Part shown: positions 51,423 to 60,651 of the stretch, in pieces
Position numbering within the stretch: the first letter of the stretch is position 1
How the letters are laid out: every line of letters starts with the position of its first letter
Assembly: GCF_041053105.1 (NCBI RefSeq)
Contig: NZ_CP163444.1
Location: forward strand, 4,464,001 to 4,528,000
Origin: Streptomyces sp. R44
GTDB taxonomy: Bacteria; Actinomycetota; Actinomycetes; Streptomycetales; Streptomycetaceae
Direction: 5' to 3'
DNA length: 64,000 bases
The notes under the pieces: model-generated
What the model saw: only the letters and a program-made list of their open reading frames with translations
What the model was told of the DNA's origin: nothing
The model's database searches: none
Translations under genes and position numbers: made by a program

Positions 51423-52049
51423 CTAACGGCAGGGCTTCACCGCGGGCGCGGGCTTGGTCAGGGCGACCAGGGCCGCGTCCGCCGTCGCCTTCGGCGACAG
51501 CGTCTTGAACGCGGTCCCGATGATCAGGTCCACGTCGGCCGTACCCCGGGTATCGGTCTTGGTCGTGGCGCCCGCGAGCTGGGTGCCGAGGACCGAGAAG
51601 GCGCCCTTGGTGGCCGCGGGCGCGCCGAGCAGCAGTCCGGCGCCCGTGACCTTCTTGTCGTAGGCGGTGGGCGCGTTCCCCACCTTGCCGATCTTGAAGC
51701 CGCGCTTCTTCAGCTCGTCCGCGGTCGTCTTCGCGAGTCCGCTGCGCGGGGTCGCGTTGTAGACGTTCACGGTGATCTGCGCGGGCTTGGGGAGGGCGGC
51801 GGCCGCGGGGGTCGGCTTGGGCGCGGGTTTGCAGTCGGCCTGCTTCCCGGCCGTCGTCTTCGTTCCCCCGTCGCCGGAGAAGACGTCGACGAGCTGGAGC
51901 GTCCCCCAGCCGGCCGCGCCGAGCACGACCACTGCGGCGGCGGACGCGAGGACGATCCTGCGCCGGCGGTGGGGGCGGCGCATGCGGGGGTAGACATCCC
52001 CCGTGATGCGGTACTTACCGCCCATGCCGGGGGGAGTGAGCATGCTCAT
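51423..52049 (-). CDS. LytR_C-domain membrane protein
   Basis: In 208 residues, a cytoplasmic basic N-terminus (MRRPHRRRRIVLA) precedes one membrane helix (ASAAAVVVLGAAGWGTL). The extracytoplasmic LytR C-terminal domain follows, with ITVNVYNATPRSGLAKTTAD. The domain accompanies LCP wall-polymer transferases, but the catalytic LCP domain is absent here. Two ATG starts (52049, 52043) are close together. It likely has an accessory role in cell-wall assembly. Confidence 0.87.
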   Translation of the reverse strand: MSMLTPPGMGGKYRITGDVYPRMRRPHRRRRIVLASAAAVVVLGAAGWGTLQLVDVFSGDGGTKTTAGKQADCKPAPKPTPAAAALPKPAQITVNVYNATPRSGLAKTTADELKKRGFKIGKVGNAPTAYDKKVTGAGLLLGAPAATKGAFSVLGTQLAGATTKTDTRGTADVDLIIGTAFKTLSPKATADAALVALTKPAPAVKPCR

Positions 52050-52161
52050 GAACGCAGCGTAATGCCGCCCGTCGGCGATGCCTACTTGATGATCATGTGA
52101 TCGCGTCCGGATGGGGGTGAACTGACCCCGAAAGGCTCAGCGGGCCAGGGAGCTCGACGGC

Positions 52162-52458
52162 TCAGTCGAGTTCCAGGACGCGGGCGTGGAGCACCTGGCG
52201 CTGCTGGAGCGCCGCGCGGACGGCGCGGTGCAGTCCGTCCTCGAGGTAGAGGTCGCCCTGCCACTTCACGACGTGCGCGAAGAGGTCGCCGTAGAAGGTG
52301 GAGTCCTCGGCGAGCAGGGTCTCCAGGTCCAGCTGGCCCTTGGTGGTCACCAGCTGGTCGAGGCGGACCGGGCGCGGGGCGACGTCCGCCCACTGCCGGG
52401 TGCTTTCCCGGCCGTGGTCGGGATACGGCTTTCCGTTTCCGATGCGCTTGAAGATCAC
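52162..52458 (-). CDS. Conserved 98-residue protein with ParB/Srx-like segment
   Basis: The product starts MIFKRIGNGKPYPDHGREST and ends with GDLYLEDGLHRAVRAALQQR, which resembles the (D/E)GxHR pattern of ParB/sulfiredoxin folds. RLDQLVTTKGQLDLETLLAE matches the preceding ParB-like strand/helix. Database entries for this protein are, from memory, inconsistent, so I give no function. It diverges from the HerA-like ATPase. Confidence 0.75.
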   Translation of the reverse strand: MIFKRIGNGKPYPDHGRESTRQWADVAPRPVRLDQLVTTKGQLDLETLLAEDSTFYGDLFAHVVKWQGDLYLEDGLHRAVRAALQQRQVLHARVLELD

Positions 52459-52555
52459 ACGGAAAGCCTACCGGGCGAGCGGCTCCCGGCGCAGCCACGC
52501 GACGGCAGTGGGATGCTGGTGCAAACCGTGACAAAACCGAAATTGGGGTGCCGTC

Positions 52556-54169
52556 ATGAGCGTCAGCGAGCAGCCGCCGGAGACCGGAACGACCGGGGCG
52601 GCCCCCGCCTCCCTGGCGGGGCCGGCCGCCGGGATCGCCGCCGGGTACGCCTTCGACGGACCGGCACTCGAACTGGGGGCGCTGCTCTGGGACGGCGTCT
52701 GTCACCCGGAAGCGGGCATCCGGCTCCCGCTGCCGGTGCTCAACCGGCACGGTCTGGTCGCCGGGGCCACCGGCACCGGCAAGACGAAGACGCTCCAGCT
52801 GATCGCCGAGCAGCTCTCGGCGAACGGCGTGCCGGTCTTCCTCGCCGACATCAAGGGCGACGTCTCCGGCATCTCGGCGCCCGGCCAGGACGGCGCGAAG
52901 GTCCGCGAGCGCGCCGGGCAGGTCGGCCAGGAGTGGCAGGCGCGCGGCTTCCCCTGCGAGTTCTACGGGCTCGGCGGCACCGGCCCCGGCATCCCGGTCC
53001 GCGCCACGGTCACCAGCTTCGGTCCCGTCCTGCTCTCCAAGGTGCTCCAGCTCAACCAGACGCAGGAGCAGTCGCTCGGCCTGATCTTCCACTACGCCGA
53101 CTCCAAGGGCCTGGAGCTGATCGACCTCAAGGACCTGCGGGCGGTGGTGGCCTTCCTGGTCTCGGACACCGGGAAGGCCGAGCTGAAGGGCATCGGCGGG
53201 CTCTCCACGGTGACGGCCGGGGTGATCCTGCGCTCGATCACGGCCTTCGAGCAGCAGGGCGCGGGGGGCTTCTTCGGGGAGCCGGAGTTCGACACGAGCG
53301 AGTTTCTGCGGACGGCGGCGGACGGGCGGGGGATCGTCTCGGTCCTTGAGCTGCCGGCCGTGCAGGACAAGCCGCAGCTGTTCTCGACCTTCCTGATGTG
53401 GATGCTGGCGGACCTCTTCAACGACCTGCCCGAGGTCGGCGATCTGGACAAGCCGAAGCTGGTCTTCTTCTTCGACGAGGCGCATCTGCTCTTCGGCGGG
53501 GCCTCGAAGGCGTTCCTGGAGTCGATCACGCAGACGGTGCGGCTGATCCGCTCGAAGGGCGTCGGGGTCTTCTTCGTGACGCAGACCCCGAAGGACGTCC
53601 CCTCGGACGTGCTCGGGCAGCTCGGCAACCGGGTGCAGCACGCGCTGCGGGCCTTCACGCCGGACGACGCGAAGGCCCTGAAGGCGACGGTGCGGACCTT
53701 CCCGAACTCGCCGTACGACCTGGAGGAGGTGCTGACCGGTCTCGGTACGGGCGAGGCGGTGATCACCGTACTGAGCGAGAAGGGCGCCCCGACCCCCGTG
53801 GCGGCGACCCGGCTGCGGGCCCCGGAGTCGCTGATGGGGCCGGTCGACGCGGCGGCGCTGGACGCGGCGGTGAAGGGTTCGCCGCTGTACGGGCGGTACG
53901 CGGAGGCGGTGGACCGGGAGTCGGCGTACGAGAAGCTGACCGCCGAGCAGCGGGCGGCGGAGGCGGCGGCGCTGGAGGCGGCGGCCGCGAAGGAGGCGGA
54001 GAAGGCGGAGAAGGCCGGGGCGAAGGCTCCCCGACAGAAGGAGGAGCCTTCGCTGGCCGAACAGGTGGTGGGCAGTGGGATCTTCACGTCCCTGGCCCGG
54101 TCGATCGGCACCCAGCTGGGCCGGGAGATCAGCCGCTCGATCTTCGGGACGGCCCGTCGGAGGCGCTGA
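52556..54169 (+). CDS. HerA-like / DUF853 P-loop ATPase
   Basis: The 537-residue protein has Walker A at residues 70-79 (GATGTGKTKT) and Walker B KLVFFFDEAHLLF near 305. The motif FVTQTPKDVPSDVLGQLGNR is typical of the YjgR/DUF853 branch of the FtsK-HerA superfamily. A coiled Ala/Glu/Lys helix and a short basic tail end the protein. It is expected to act on DNA as a hexamer; no NurA nuclease is adjacent. It ends base-to-base with the convergent M28 peptidase gene. Confidence 0.88.
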   Translation: MSVSEQPPETGTTGAAPASLAGPAAGIAAGYAFDGPALELGALLWDGVCHPEAGIRLPLPVLNRHGLVAGATGTGKTKTLQLIAEQLSANGVPVFLADIKGDVSGISAPGQDGAKVRERAGQVGQEWQARGFPCEFYGLGGTGPGIPVRATVTSFGPVLLSKVLQLNQTQEQSLGLIFHYADSKGLELIDLKDLRAVVAFLVSDTGKAELKGIGGLSTVTAGVILRSITAFEQQGAGGFFGEPEFDTSEFLRTAADGRGIVSVLELPAVQDKPQLFSTFLMWMLADLFNDLPEVGDLDKPKLVFFFDEAHLLFGGASKAFLESITQTVRLIRSKGVGVFFVTQTPKDVPSDVLGQLGNRVQHALRAFTPDDAKALKATVRTFPNSPYDLEEVLTGLGTGEAVITVLSEKGAPTPVAATRLRAPESLMGPVDAAALDAAVKGSPLYGRYAEAVDRESAYEKLTAEQRAAEAAALEAAAAKEAEKAEKAGAKAPRQKEEPSLAEQVVGSGIFTSLARSIGTQLGREISRSIFGTARRRR

Positions 54170-55723
54170 CTAGAGGGCGACCTCGTCGTGGTCGCCGTGC
54201 AGGCCGCCGCCGCTGCCCGCGTCGCCGGTGGTCGGGGTGGAGACGACCGGCTTGCGCAGGGACGAGAGGTCGTGGGCGTAGGTGCCCACGGCGTGGGCGA
54301 TGACGTCGATGTTCACGTCGAAGGCCGTCATGTCGATGTTGCTGATGTCGTCGCCCTTGGCGTGGTAGTTCACGTCGTACGCGACGCCCGCCGTGCCGCC
54401 GAACTTGGCTGCCTGGGCGGCGGTCTTGATGCCCTCGGCGCCGGTGAAGGTGCCGCCGGAGGGGATGCCGACCTTGATGAACGGGCCGTAGTCGGAGCGG
54501 CCGGTGAAGTCGGTGCCCTCGTGCGGGACCCCGCTCCGGTCCATGAACTCGGTGATGTCGCGCTCCAGTTGGGCGGAACCCTCGGGGCCGGCGCCCGCGC
54601 CGACGCCGTCCGAGTTGTCGCCGTCGTACACGAACAGGCCGTAGTTCGGCGAGGCGATCATGTCGAAGTTGAGGTAGAGCTTGATCTCCTTCTTGTCGAG
54701 CGCGGTGAGGCTGTTGACGTAGTGCTCGGAGCCGAGGAGACCGACCTCCTCCGCCGACCACCAGGCGAAGCGCACCTTGTTGCTGACCTTGTCCTTCGAC
54801 CGGGCGAGCTCCAGGGCGGTCTGCAGCAGACCGGCGGAGCCGGAGCCGTTGTCGTTGATGCCGGGGCCCGCGGTGACGGAGTCGAGGTGGGAGCCGAGGA
54901 CCACGGTGTTGGCGGCGTTGCCGCCGCGGGTCTCCGCGATGACGTTGTGGGTGGTGCGCTTCTCCTGGAGCTGGCGGATCTCGAAGGAGAGCGAGACCGG
55001 GCCCTTGGCGAGGTCGGCGGCGAGCTGGGTGCCCTCGGCCAGGCTGATCCCGCCGGTGGGGATCGCACCGGACTCCGGGGTGCCGAGGGTGCCGGAGAGG
55101 GCGCCGTCGACGTTGTTGTAGACGACCGCGCCGACGGCGCCGGCCGCGGCGGCGTTCTGCTGCTTGATCGCGAAGGAGCAGACGCCGCGCTTGATCAGCG
55201 CGATCTTCCCGGTGAAGGTGCCGGTGGCGAAGTCGCCCGGCTCGCAGCCGGTGGAGCCGTCGGCGTCGACGGGCACGGCGGCGAGCTCGGCGGTGATGCC
55301 GCCGACCGGGGTGGACTTCGTGTACGTCATGGCCTTGATGTCGAGCGCCCGGGGCGCGGGCGCGACGACGGAGGCCTTCTCGGCGAGCGTCTGGGTGTAG
55401 ATGAAGTCGAACTGCTGGTAGCGGACGTCGTATCCGGCCTTCTTGAGCTGCGTGTACACATAGGCGGCCGAGGCGTCGTGGCCGAGCGTGCCGGCCGCGC
55501 GGTTGCCGCCGGCCGAGTCGGCTATCGCCTGGAACTTCTGCAGGTGCTTGTAGGCGTCCTGGGCGGTGGTTTCGCGGACCAGCTTCTTCGCCAGCCGGGC
55601 GGCATCGCGGGCGGGCGCGGCCGCCGGGTCCTGTCCCGCGGTGGCGGGGGAGGCAAGGACCAGCGGGGTGGCGAGGGCGGCGGCGGCGAGGACGGCCGCG
55701 GCTCGGCGCTGGGATGCGTTCAC
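54170..55723 (-). CDS. Secreted M28-family aminopeptidase with PA domain
   Basis: The 517-residue precursor has signal peptide AVLAAAALATPLVLASPATA. A PA insert (about 150-250) contains IALIKRGVCSFAIKQQNAAA. The M28 zinc site is formed by VLGSHLDSV, NDNGSGSAG, WWSAEEVGLLGS and LNFDMIASP. It removes N-terminal residues from peptides outside the cell, as does Streptomyces aminopeptidase S. The C-terminus includes about 80 residues after the catalytic core. Confidence 0.92.
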   Translation of the reverse strand: MNASQRRAAAVLAAAALATPLVLASPATAGQDPAAAPARDAARLAKKLVRETTAQDAYKHLQKFQAIADSAGGNRAAGTLGHDASAAYVYTQLKKAGYDVRYQQFDFIYTQTLAEKASVVAPAPRALDIKAMTYTKSTPVGGITAELAAVPVDADGSTGCEPGDFATGTFTGKIALIKRGVCSFAIKQQNAAAAGAVGAVVYNNVDGALSGTLGTPESGAIPTGGISLAEGTQLAADLAKGPVSLSFEIRQLQEKRTTHNVIAETRGGNAANTVVLGSHLDSVTAGPGINDNGSGSAGLLQTALELARSKDKVSNKVRFAWWSAEEVGLLGSEHYVNSLTALDKKEIKLYLNFDMIASPNYGLFVYDGDNSDGVGAGAGPEGSAQLERDITEFMDRSGVPHEGTDFTGRSDYGPFIKVGIPSGGTFTGAEGIKTAAQAAKFGGTAGVAYDVNYHAKGDDISNIDMTAFDVNIDVIAHAVGTYAHDLSSLRKPVVSTPTTGDAGSGGGLHGDHDEVAL

Positions 55724-55838
55724 AGAAGTCCTTCCCGATACGGACGAGGTTGAGGGGAAGCTAGCGATCTCGGGGGCATTCTGTGAACAGATCCGTCACG
55801 ATTCCTGTCAGGTCAAACAGGAATGAAATGTGGAATTA

Positions 55839-56459
55839 TCAATTCCCGCCCGGCTGGCTGCCTTTCGCCGCTTTCGCGGCCTTGGCAGCCGCCTTCATCT
55901 CCTGCTTGTGCGCGCGGACCTTCGCGAGCGACTCGGGACCGGTGATGTCGGCCGCCGAACGGTGGCAGTTCTCCTCGCCGTACGGTCCGGCCGCCTCCCG
56001 CCAGCCCGTGGGCCGCACCCCGTACTGCTTGCCGAGCAGGGCCAGGAAGATCTGCGCCTTCTGCTTCCCGAAGCCGGGCAGCGCCTGGAGCCGCGCGAGC
56101 AGTTCCTTCCCGGTCGCCGCGTCCGCCCAGACGGCCTCGGCGTCGCCCCCGTACTCCTCGACGAGGAACTGGCACAGCTGCTGGATCCGGTGGGCCATCG
56201 AGCCCGGGTAGCGGTGCACGGCCGGCTTCTCGGAGAGCAGCGCGGCGAACTCCTCCGGGTCCCGGGCGGCGATCTCGTGCGCGTCGAGGTCGTCGTGGCC
56301 CATGCGGGTCGCGATCGTGTACGGACCGGAGAAGGCCCACTCCATCGGGACCTGCTGGTCGAGGAGCATGCCGACGAGCGCGGCGAGCGGCGACCGGCCG
56401 AGGAGCGCGTCGGCCTCCGGCTGCTGGGCGAGATGGATCTCGGGGGCCTGGGGACTCAT
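55839..56459 (-). CDS. HhH-GPD base-excision DNA glycosylase-like protein
   Basis: The 206-residue protein has the helix-hairpin-helix LQALPGFGKQKAQIFLALLG and follows with RSAADITGPESLAKVR, where the Asp could be catalytic. The N-terminal helices ALVGMLLDQQVPMEWAFSGP belong to the same fold. There is no FeS cluster. It would remove damaged bases; specificity cannot be deduced. Confidence 0.88.
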   Translation of the reverse strand: MSPQAPEIHLAQQPEADALLGRSPLAALVGMLLDQQVPMEWAFSGPYTIATRMGHDDLDAHEIAARDPEEFAALLSEKPAVHRYPGSMAHRIQQLCQFLVEEYGGDAEAVWADAATGKELLARLQALPGFGKQKAQIFLALLGKQYGVRPTGWREAAGPYGEENCHRSAADITGPESLAKVRAHKQEMKAAAKAAKAAKGSQPGGN

Positions 56460-56501
56460 GGACCGATCATCACGCGCACGCGTGGCGCCCGCCCGGTGGA
56501 T

Positions 56502-57437
56502 TCACCCCTTCGCGAACCGGTCGAGGGCCGCGAGGACGAGCTCCCGGGTCTCCTCGCCGCCCAGGTGCCCCGCCTTCTCCACCACGTGCAGCTCGGCGTC
56601 CGGCCAGACGCGGGCCAGCTCCCAGGCGGTGGTGAGCGGCCCGCCCATGTCGAGCCGGCCGTGGATCAGGACCCCGGGGATCCCGGCGAGCCGGTGCGCG
56701 TCGCGGATCAGCGCGCCCTCCTCCAGGAAGGCGCCGTGCGCGAAGTAGTGCGAGCAGATCCGCACGAAGCCCAGCCGGGTGTCGTCGACCCGGTCGGTGT
56801 ACGGGGTGCCCATGCCCTCCTGCGACAGGACGGCGTCCTCCCAGGCGCACCAGTCGGCCGCGGCCTTCTCCCGTACGGCCCGGTCGGGGTGGTTCATCCG
56901 GGCGGCGTACTCCCCGACCAGGTCCGCCGAGTGGTCCACCCCCGCCCGGAAGCGCTCGTGGGCCTCGGGGAAGAAGCGGCCGACGCCCTCGTACAGCCAG
57001 GCGGTCTCGGAGCGGCGGGTGGTGGTGACGGCCGCGATCACGATCTCCGACACGCGCTCGGGGTGCGCCTCCGCGTACGCCAGGATCAGCGTGGAGCCCC
57101 AGGACCCGCCGTACAGCAGCCATGTGTCGATGCCGAGGTGCTCGCGCAGCCGCTCCATGTCGGCCACCAGGTGCGCGGTGGTGTTCACGGACATGTCGGC
57201 GGCCGGGTCGCTCGCGTGCGGGGTGGAGCGGCCGCAGCCCCGCTGGTCGAAGAGGACGACCCGGTACGCCTCCGGGTCGAAGTACCGCCGGCTGCGCGGG
57301 GAGGAGCCGGAGCCCGGCCCGCCGTGCACGACGAGCGCGGGCCTGCCGTGCGGGTTCCCTGAGACCTCCCAGTGGATGCGGTTGCCGTCGCCCACGTCGA
57401 GCAGGCCCTGGTCGTACGGTGCGGTCTCGGGATGCAT
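56502..57437 (-). CDS. pip: Prolyl aminopeptidase
   Basis: The 311-residue alpha/beta hydrolase (S33 family) has the oxyanion motif HGGPGSGSSP and nucleophile in LYGGSWGSTLILAYAEAHPE. The cap region FFPEAHERFRAGVDHS precedes the acid and the terminal His (VEKAGHLGGEE). It removes N-terminal proline from peptides in the cytoplasm. The length and the extended GGSWGSTL motif are diagnostic. It is followed by another alpha/beta hydrolase divided by a 28-base gap on the same side. Confidence 0.93.
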   Translation of the reverse strand: MHPETAPYDQGLLDVGDGNRIHWEVSGNPHGRPALVVHGGPGSGSSPRSRRYFDPEAYRVVLFDQRGCGRSTPHASDPAADMSVNTTAHLVADMERLREHLGIDTWLLYGGSWGSTLILAYAEAHPERVSEIVIAAVTTTRRSETAWLYEGVGRFFPEAHERFRAGVDHSADLVGEYAARMNHPDRAVREKAAADWCAWEDAVLSQEGMGTPYTDRVDDTRLGFVRICSHYFAHGAFLEEGALIRDAHRLAGIPGVLIHGRLDMGGPLTTAWELARVWPDAELHVVEKAGHLGGEETRELVLAALDRFAKG

Positions 57438-57465
57438 CCGGCCGACGCTACCGGGCGTGCCGGTG

Positions 57466-58035
57466 CTACGGCGCGAGGTTTTTCCGCACCCGTACGGCCG
57501 GGTCCTCGCACCACTCCAGGAGCGAGGGCCACTCCCCGTACCCCGAGTCCGGGTTGAGGTGCTCGCCGTCCGGTACGAGGTCCAGGTCGAGGCCGAGCGG
57601 GATGCCGTAGTGCAGGTCGGCGCCCTCGGGGCAGTACGGGTCCCCGTCCCCGTACACGAGCCGCGCCTTGAGTCCCGCCTCCGTCAGGTCGAGGCCGTCG
57701 GCGAAGGCGGCGATCTCCGGGATCGAGGCGGTGACCTGCGGGGACGGCGGGGCGACCAGGAGGACCCGGTCGGCGTCCGGCCGCCGCTCCCCGGCGCGCA
57801 GCCACAGCAGCACCGAGAGGCTGTGCGCGAGGACCACGAACTCCCCCTCGGCCGGGCGCCGGCCGTGCTCCTCCAGGGCGTCGAGCCAGGCGTCGAGCTC
57901 GGGCGCGTCCGGCTCGGGCAGCTGGGGGTAGCGGACCTCGTGGCCGCGCTCGCGCAGCTCCCCGGCGAGCCAGTGCTGCCAGTGGGCGGGCGGGCGGCGG
58001 TTCTGGAAGCCGTGCAGGATCAGGTACGTGGTCAT
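57466..58035 (-). CDS. RBBP9/YdeN-type serine hydrolase
   Basis: The 189-residue protein starts TTYLILHGFQNRRPPAHWQH, has nucleophile Ser72 in VVLAHSLSVLLWL, acid in LVYGDGDPYCPEG and His159 in DGEHLNPDSGYGEWP. This is the compact single-domain family of RBBP9 and YdeN. Substrate unknown. ATG 58035 is the domain start; larger open frames upstream are in the wrong frame for the TetR gene. Confidence 0.9.
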   Translation of the reverse strand: MTTYLILHGFQNRRPPAHWQHWLAGELRERGHEVRYPQLPEPDAPELDAWLDALEEHGRRPAEGEFVVLAHSLSVLLWLRAGERRPDADRVLLVAPPSPQVTASIPEIAAFADGLDLTEAGLKARLVYGDGDPYCPEGADLHYGIPLGLDLDLVPDGEHLNPDSGYGEWPSLLEWCEDPAVRVRKNLAP

Positions 58036-58091
58036 GGCGTGATCTTGCGACGGCGGGCGCCCGCCGTCCATGACCGTCCGCAGAGTGGCCC

Positions 58092-58742
58092 CTAGTTCCG
58101 CAGCGTCAGCAGGTCCCGTATGCCGGCCTTGAGGCGGTCGGCCGGCAGGTCCTGCTCGACCGTCAGGTGGTGCATGACGTCGGGCGAGAACGGCGCGAGC
58201 GCCAGGTGCGCGAGGAGCGTGCTGTCGCTCCCCGGCCTGAGCTGTCCGATGAGCAGGGCCATGTGCGTGTGCATCACCCGGTAGGCGCCGCTGTGGTAGC
58301 GGGCGCGGGGCGCGGCGGAGTGCGCGGCGAGCAGCAGGGCGCGCTGTGCGGCGACCCGGTCGACGAGCGCGTCGAGGAAGGCGTCGAGGCGTTCGGCGGC
58401 GGGGGCGCCGGGGCCCAGCGGGGGAGGGCCGCTCATGTACGCCTCCTGGAAGCGGCGCTCGCGCTCGTCGAGGAGCGCCCACAGGAGCTGGGAGACGTCG
58501 CCGAAGCGGCGGTAGACGGTGCCGACGCCTATGCCGCTGGCGTGGGCGACCTGGTTCATGGTGACGGCGTCGGGGCCTTCCTCGGCGACGATCCGGGCGG
58601 CCGCGTCGAGGATCCGGCGCCGGTTGCGGGCCGCGTCGGCGCGCTCGGGGGCGGGGGCGTCGACGGTGGGGAGCAGGCTGAGTACCGGCACTGCCGCCCT
58701 GTCTCCGGACCGGTCTCCGGGCTGGGGGTTCTCCGTGCTCAT
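58092..58742 (-). CDS. TetR-family repressor, probable regulator of wrbA
   Basis: The 216-residue protein has HTH segments ARIVAEEGPDAVTMNQVAHA and GIGVGTVYRRFGDVSQL. The C-terminal helices are of the solvent-exposed ligand type. It diverges from the quinone reductase gene, and the intergenic region holds a perfect AAGCGGAT-AGCA-ATCCGCTT palindrome plus a second half-site. A role in quinone or electrophile sensing is inferred from its neighbour. Confidence 0.9.
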   Translation of the reverse strand: MSTENPQPGDRSGDRAAVPVLSLLPTVDAPAPERADAARNRRRILDAAARIVAEEGPDAVTMNQVAHASGIGVGTVYRRFGDVSQLLWALLDERERRFQEAYMSGPPPLGPGAPAAERLDAFLDALVDRVAAQRALLLAAHSAAPRARYHSGAYRVMHTHMALLIGQLRPGSDSTLLAHLALAPFSPDVMHHLTVEQDLPADRLKAGIRDLLTLRN

Positions 58743-58817
58743 CTGCCGACTCCTGTTCGCTGAGCCCCGTTCCCCCGTCGGTCGCTTTCTGATGCGAGCA
58801 TACCTGTTGCCCTTGCG

Positions 58818-58871
58818 AAGCGGATAGCAATCCGCTTAACCTCGGACCAGGAACCGGAAAGCAATCCGCTT
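58818..58871. promoter_or_regulatory. TetR operator candidates upstream of wrbA
   Basis: AAGCGGAT-AGCA-ATCCGCTT (58818-58837) is a perfect inverted repeat. AGCAATCCGCTT recurs at 58860-58871. Confidence 0.75.
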
Positions 58872-58903
58872 CGCTCGTCGAGTTCGGCTGAGGAGAGTCC
58901 ACC

Positions 58904-59512
58904 ATGTCCGTCAAGGTCGCCGTCATCTACTACTCGGCCACGGGATCCGTGCATCAGCTCGCCCAGGCCGTCGCCGAGGGCGCCGAGAAGGCCGGCGCCG
59001 AGGTCCGGCTCCGCCGGGTGACCGAGCTGGCCCCCGACGCCGCCATCGACGCGAACCCGGCCTGGCGCGCCCATGTGGACGCCACCGGTGACGTGGAGGT
59101 CGCCACGCTCGACGACCTGGAGTGGGCGGACGCGTACGCCCTCGGCTCGCCGACCCGCTTCGGCAACGTGGCCGCGCAGCTCAAGCAGTACGTCGACACG
59201 ACGGGCGGGCTCTGGCAGCGGGGCGTCATGGCGGACAAGCCCGCCACCGCCTTCACCAGCGCGCACAACGTCCACGGCGGCAATGAGTCGACGCTGCTCG
59301 CGCTCTACAACACCTTCCACCACTGGGGCTCGGTCATCGTCTCCCCCGGCTTCACGGACCCGGCGGTCTACGCGGCCGGCGGCAACCCGTACGGCACCGC
59401 GCACCCGGGTGCCAACGGCGCCCCCGGCGAGGAGGTCCTCCAGGCCGCCCGCTACCAGGGCGCGCGCCTGACGCGCATCGCGAAGCGGCTGAAGGGCCTG
59501 GCGGAGGACTGA
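58904..59512 (+). CDS. wrbA: NAD(P)H:quinone oxidoreductase WrbA
   Basis: The 202-residue flavodoxin-fold protein has phosphate loop IYYSATGSVHQLAQAVAEGA, then SPTRFGNVAAQLKQYVDTTG and SAHNVHGGNESTLLALYNTF, the WrbA signature. It reduces quinones by two electrons with FMN, avoiding semiquinone radicals. It is under the divergent TetR and ends before the strong terminator at 59538-59569. Confidence 0.95.
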   Translation: MSVKVAVIYYSATGSVHQLAQAVAEGAEKAGAEVRLRRVTELAPDAAIDANPAWRAHVDATGDVEVATLDDLEWADAYALGSPTRFGNVAAQLKQYVDTTGGLWQRGVMADKPATAFTSAHNVHGGNESTLLALYNTFHHWGSVIVSPGFTDPAVYAAGGNPYGTAHPGANGAPGEEVLQAARYQGARLTRIAKRLKGLAED

Positions 59513-59537
59513 CGTCCTGAGCGTCTGCCGACACAGA

Positions 59538-59569
59538 AGTGCCCCCGGGGAACCGTCCCCGGGGGCACT
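59538..59569. terminator. Bidirectional terminator between wrbA and CstR-like gene
   Basis: A perfect 14-bp stem AGTGCCCCCGGGGA with loop ACCG lies between convergent genes. Confidence 0.9.
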
Positions 59570-59588
59570 GTCGCCTTCTCCCGCTCTG

Positions 59589-60596
<1,008 letters not shown>

Positions 60597-60606
60597 CTAC
60601 CAACCC

Positions 60607-60646
60607 AACTGTACCGTTGAGTTCAACTGTACTGTGCCGTACAGTT
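60607..60646. promoter_or_regulatory. AACTGTAC operator repeats
   Basis: A perfect inverted repeat AACTGTAC-TGTGCC-GTACAGTT (60625-60646) and an extra direct copy at 60607-60614 fill the TetR/MFS intergenic region. Confidence 0.75.
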
Positions 60647-60651
60647 CAGTT

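Noticed and set aside
57466..58926. 486-residue minus-strand frame including the RBBP9-like hydrolase
   Set aside because: Only the last 189 residues carry the domain; the upstream part is an out-of-frame reading of the TetR gene.
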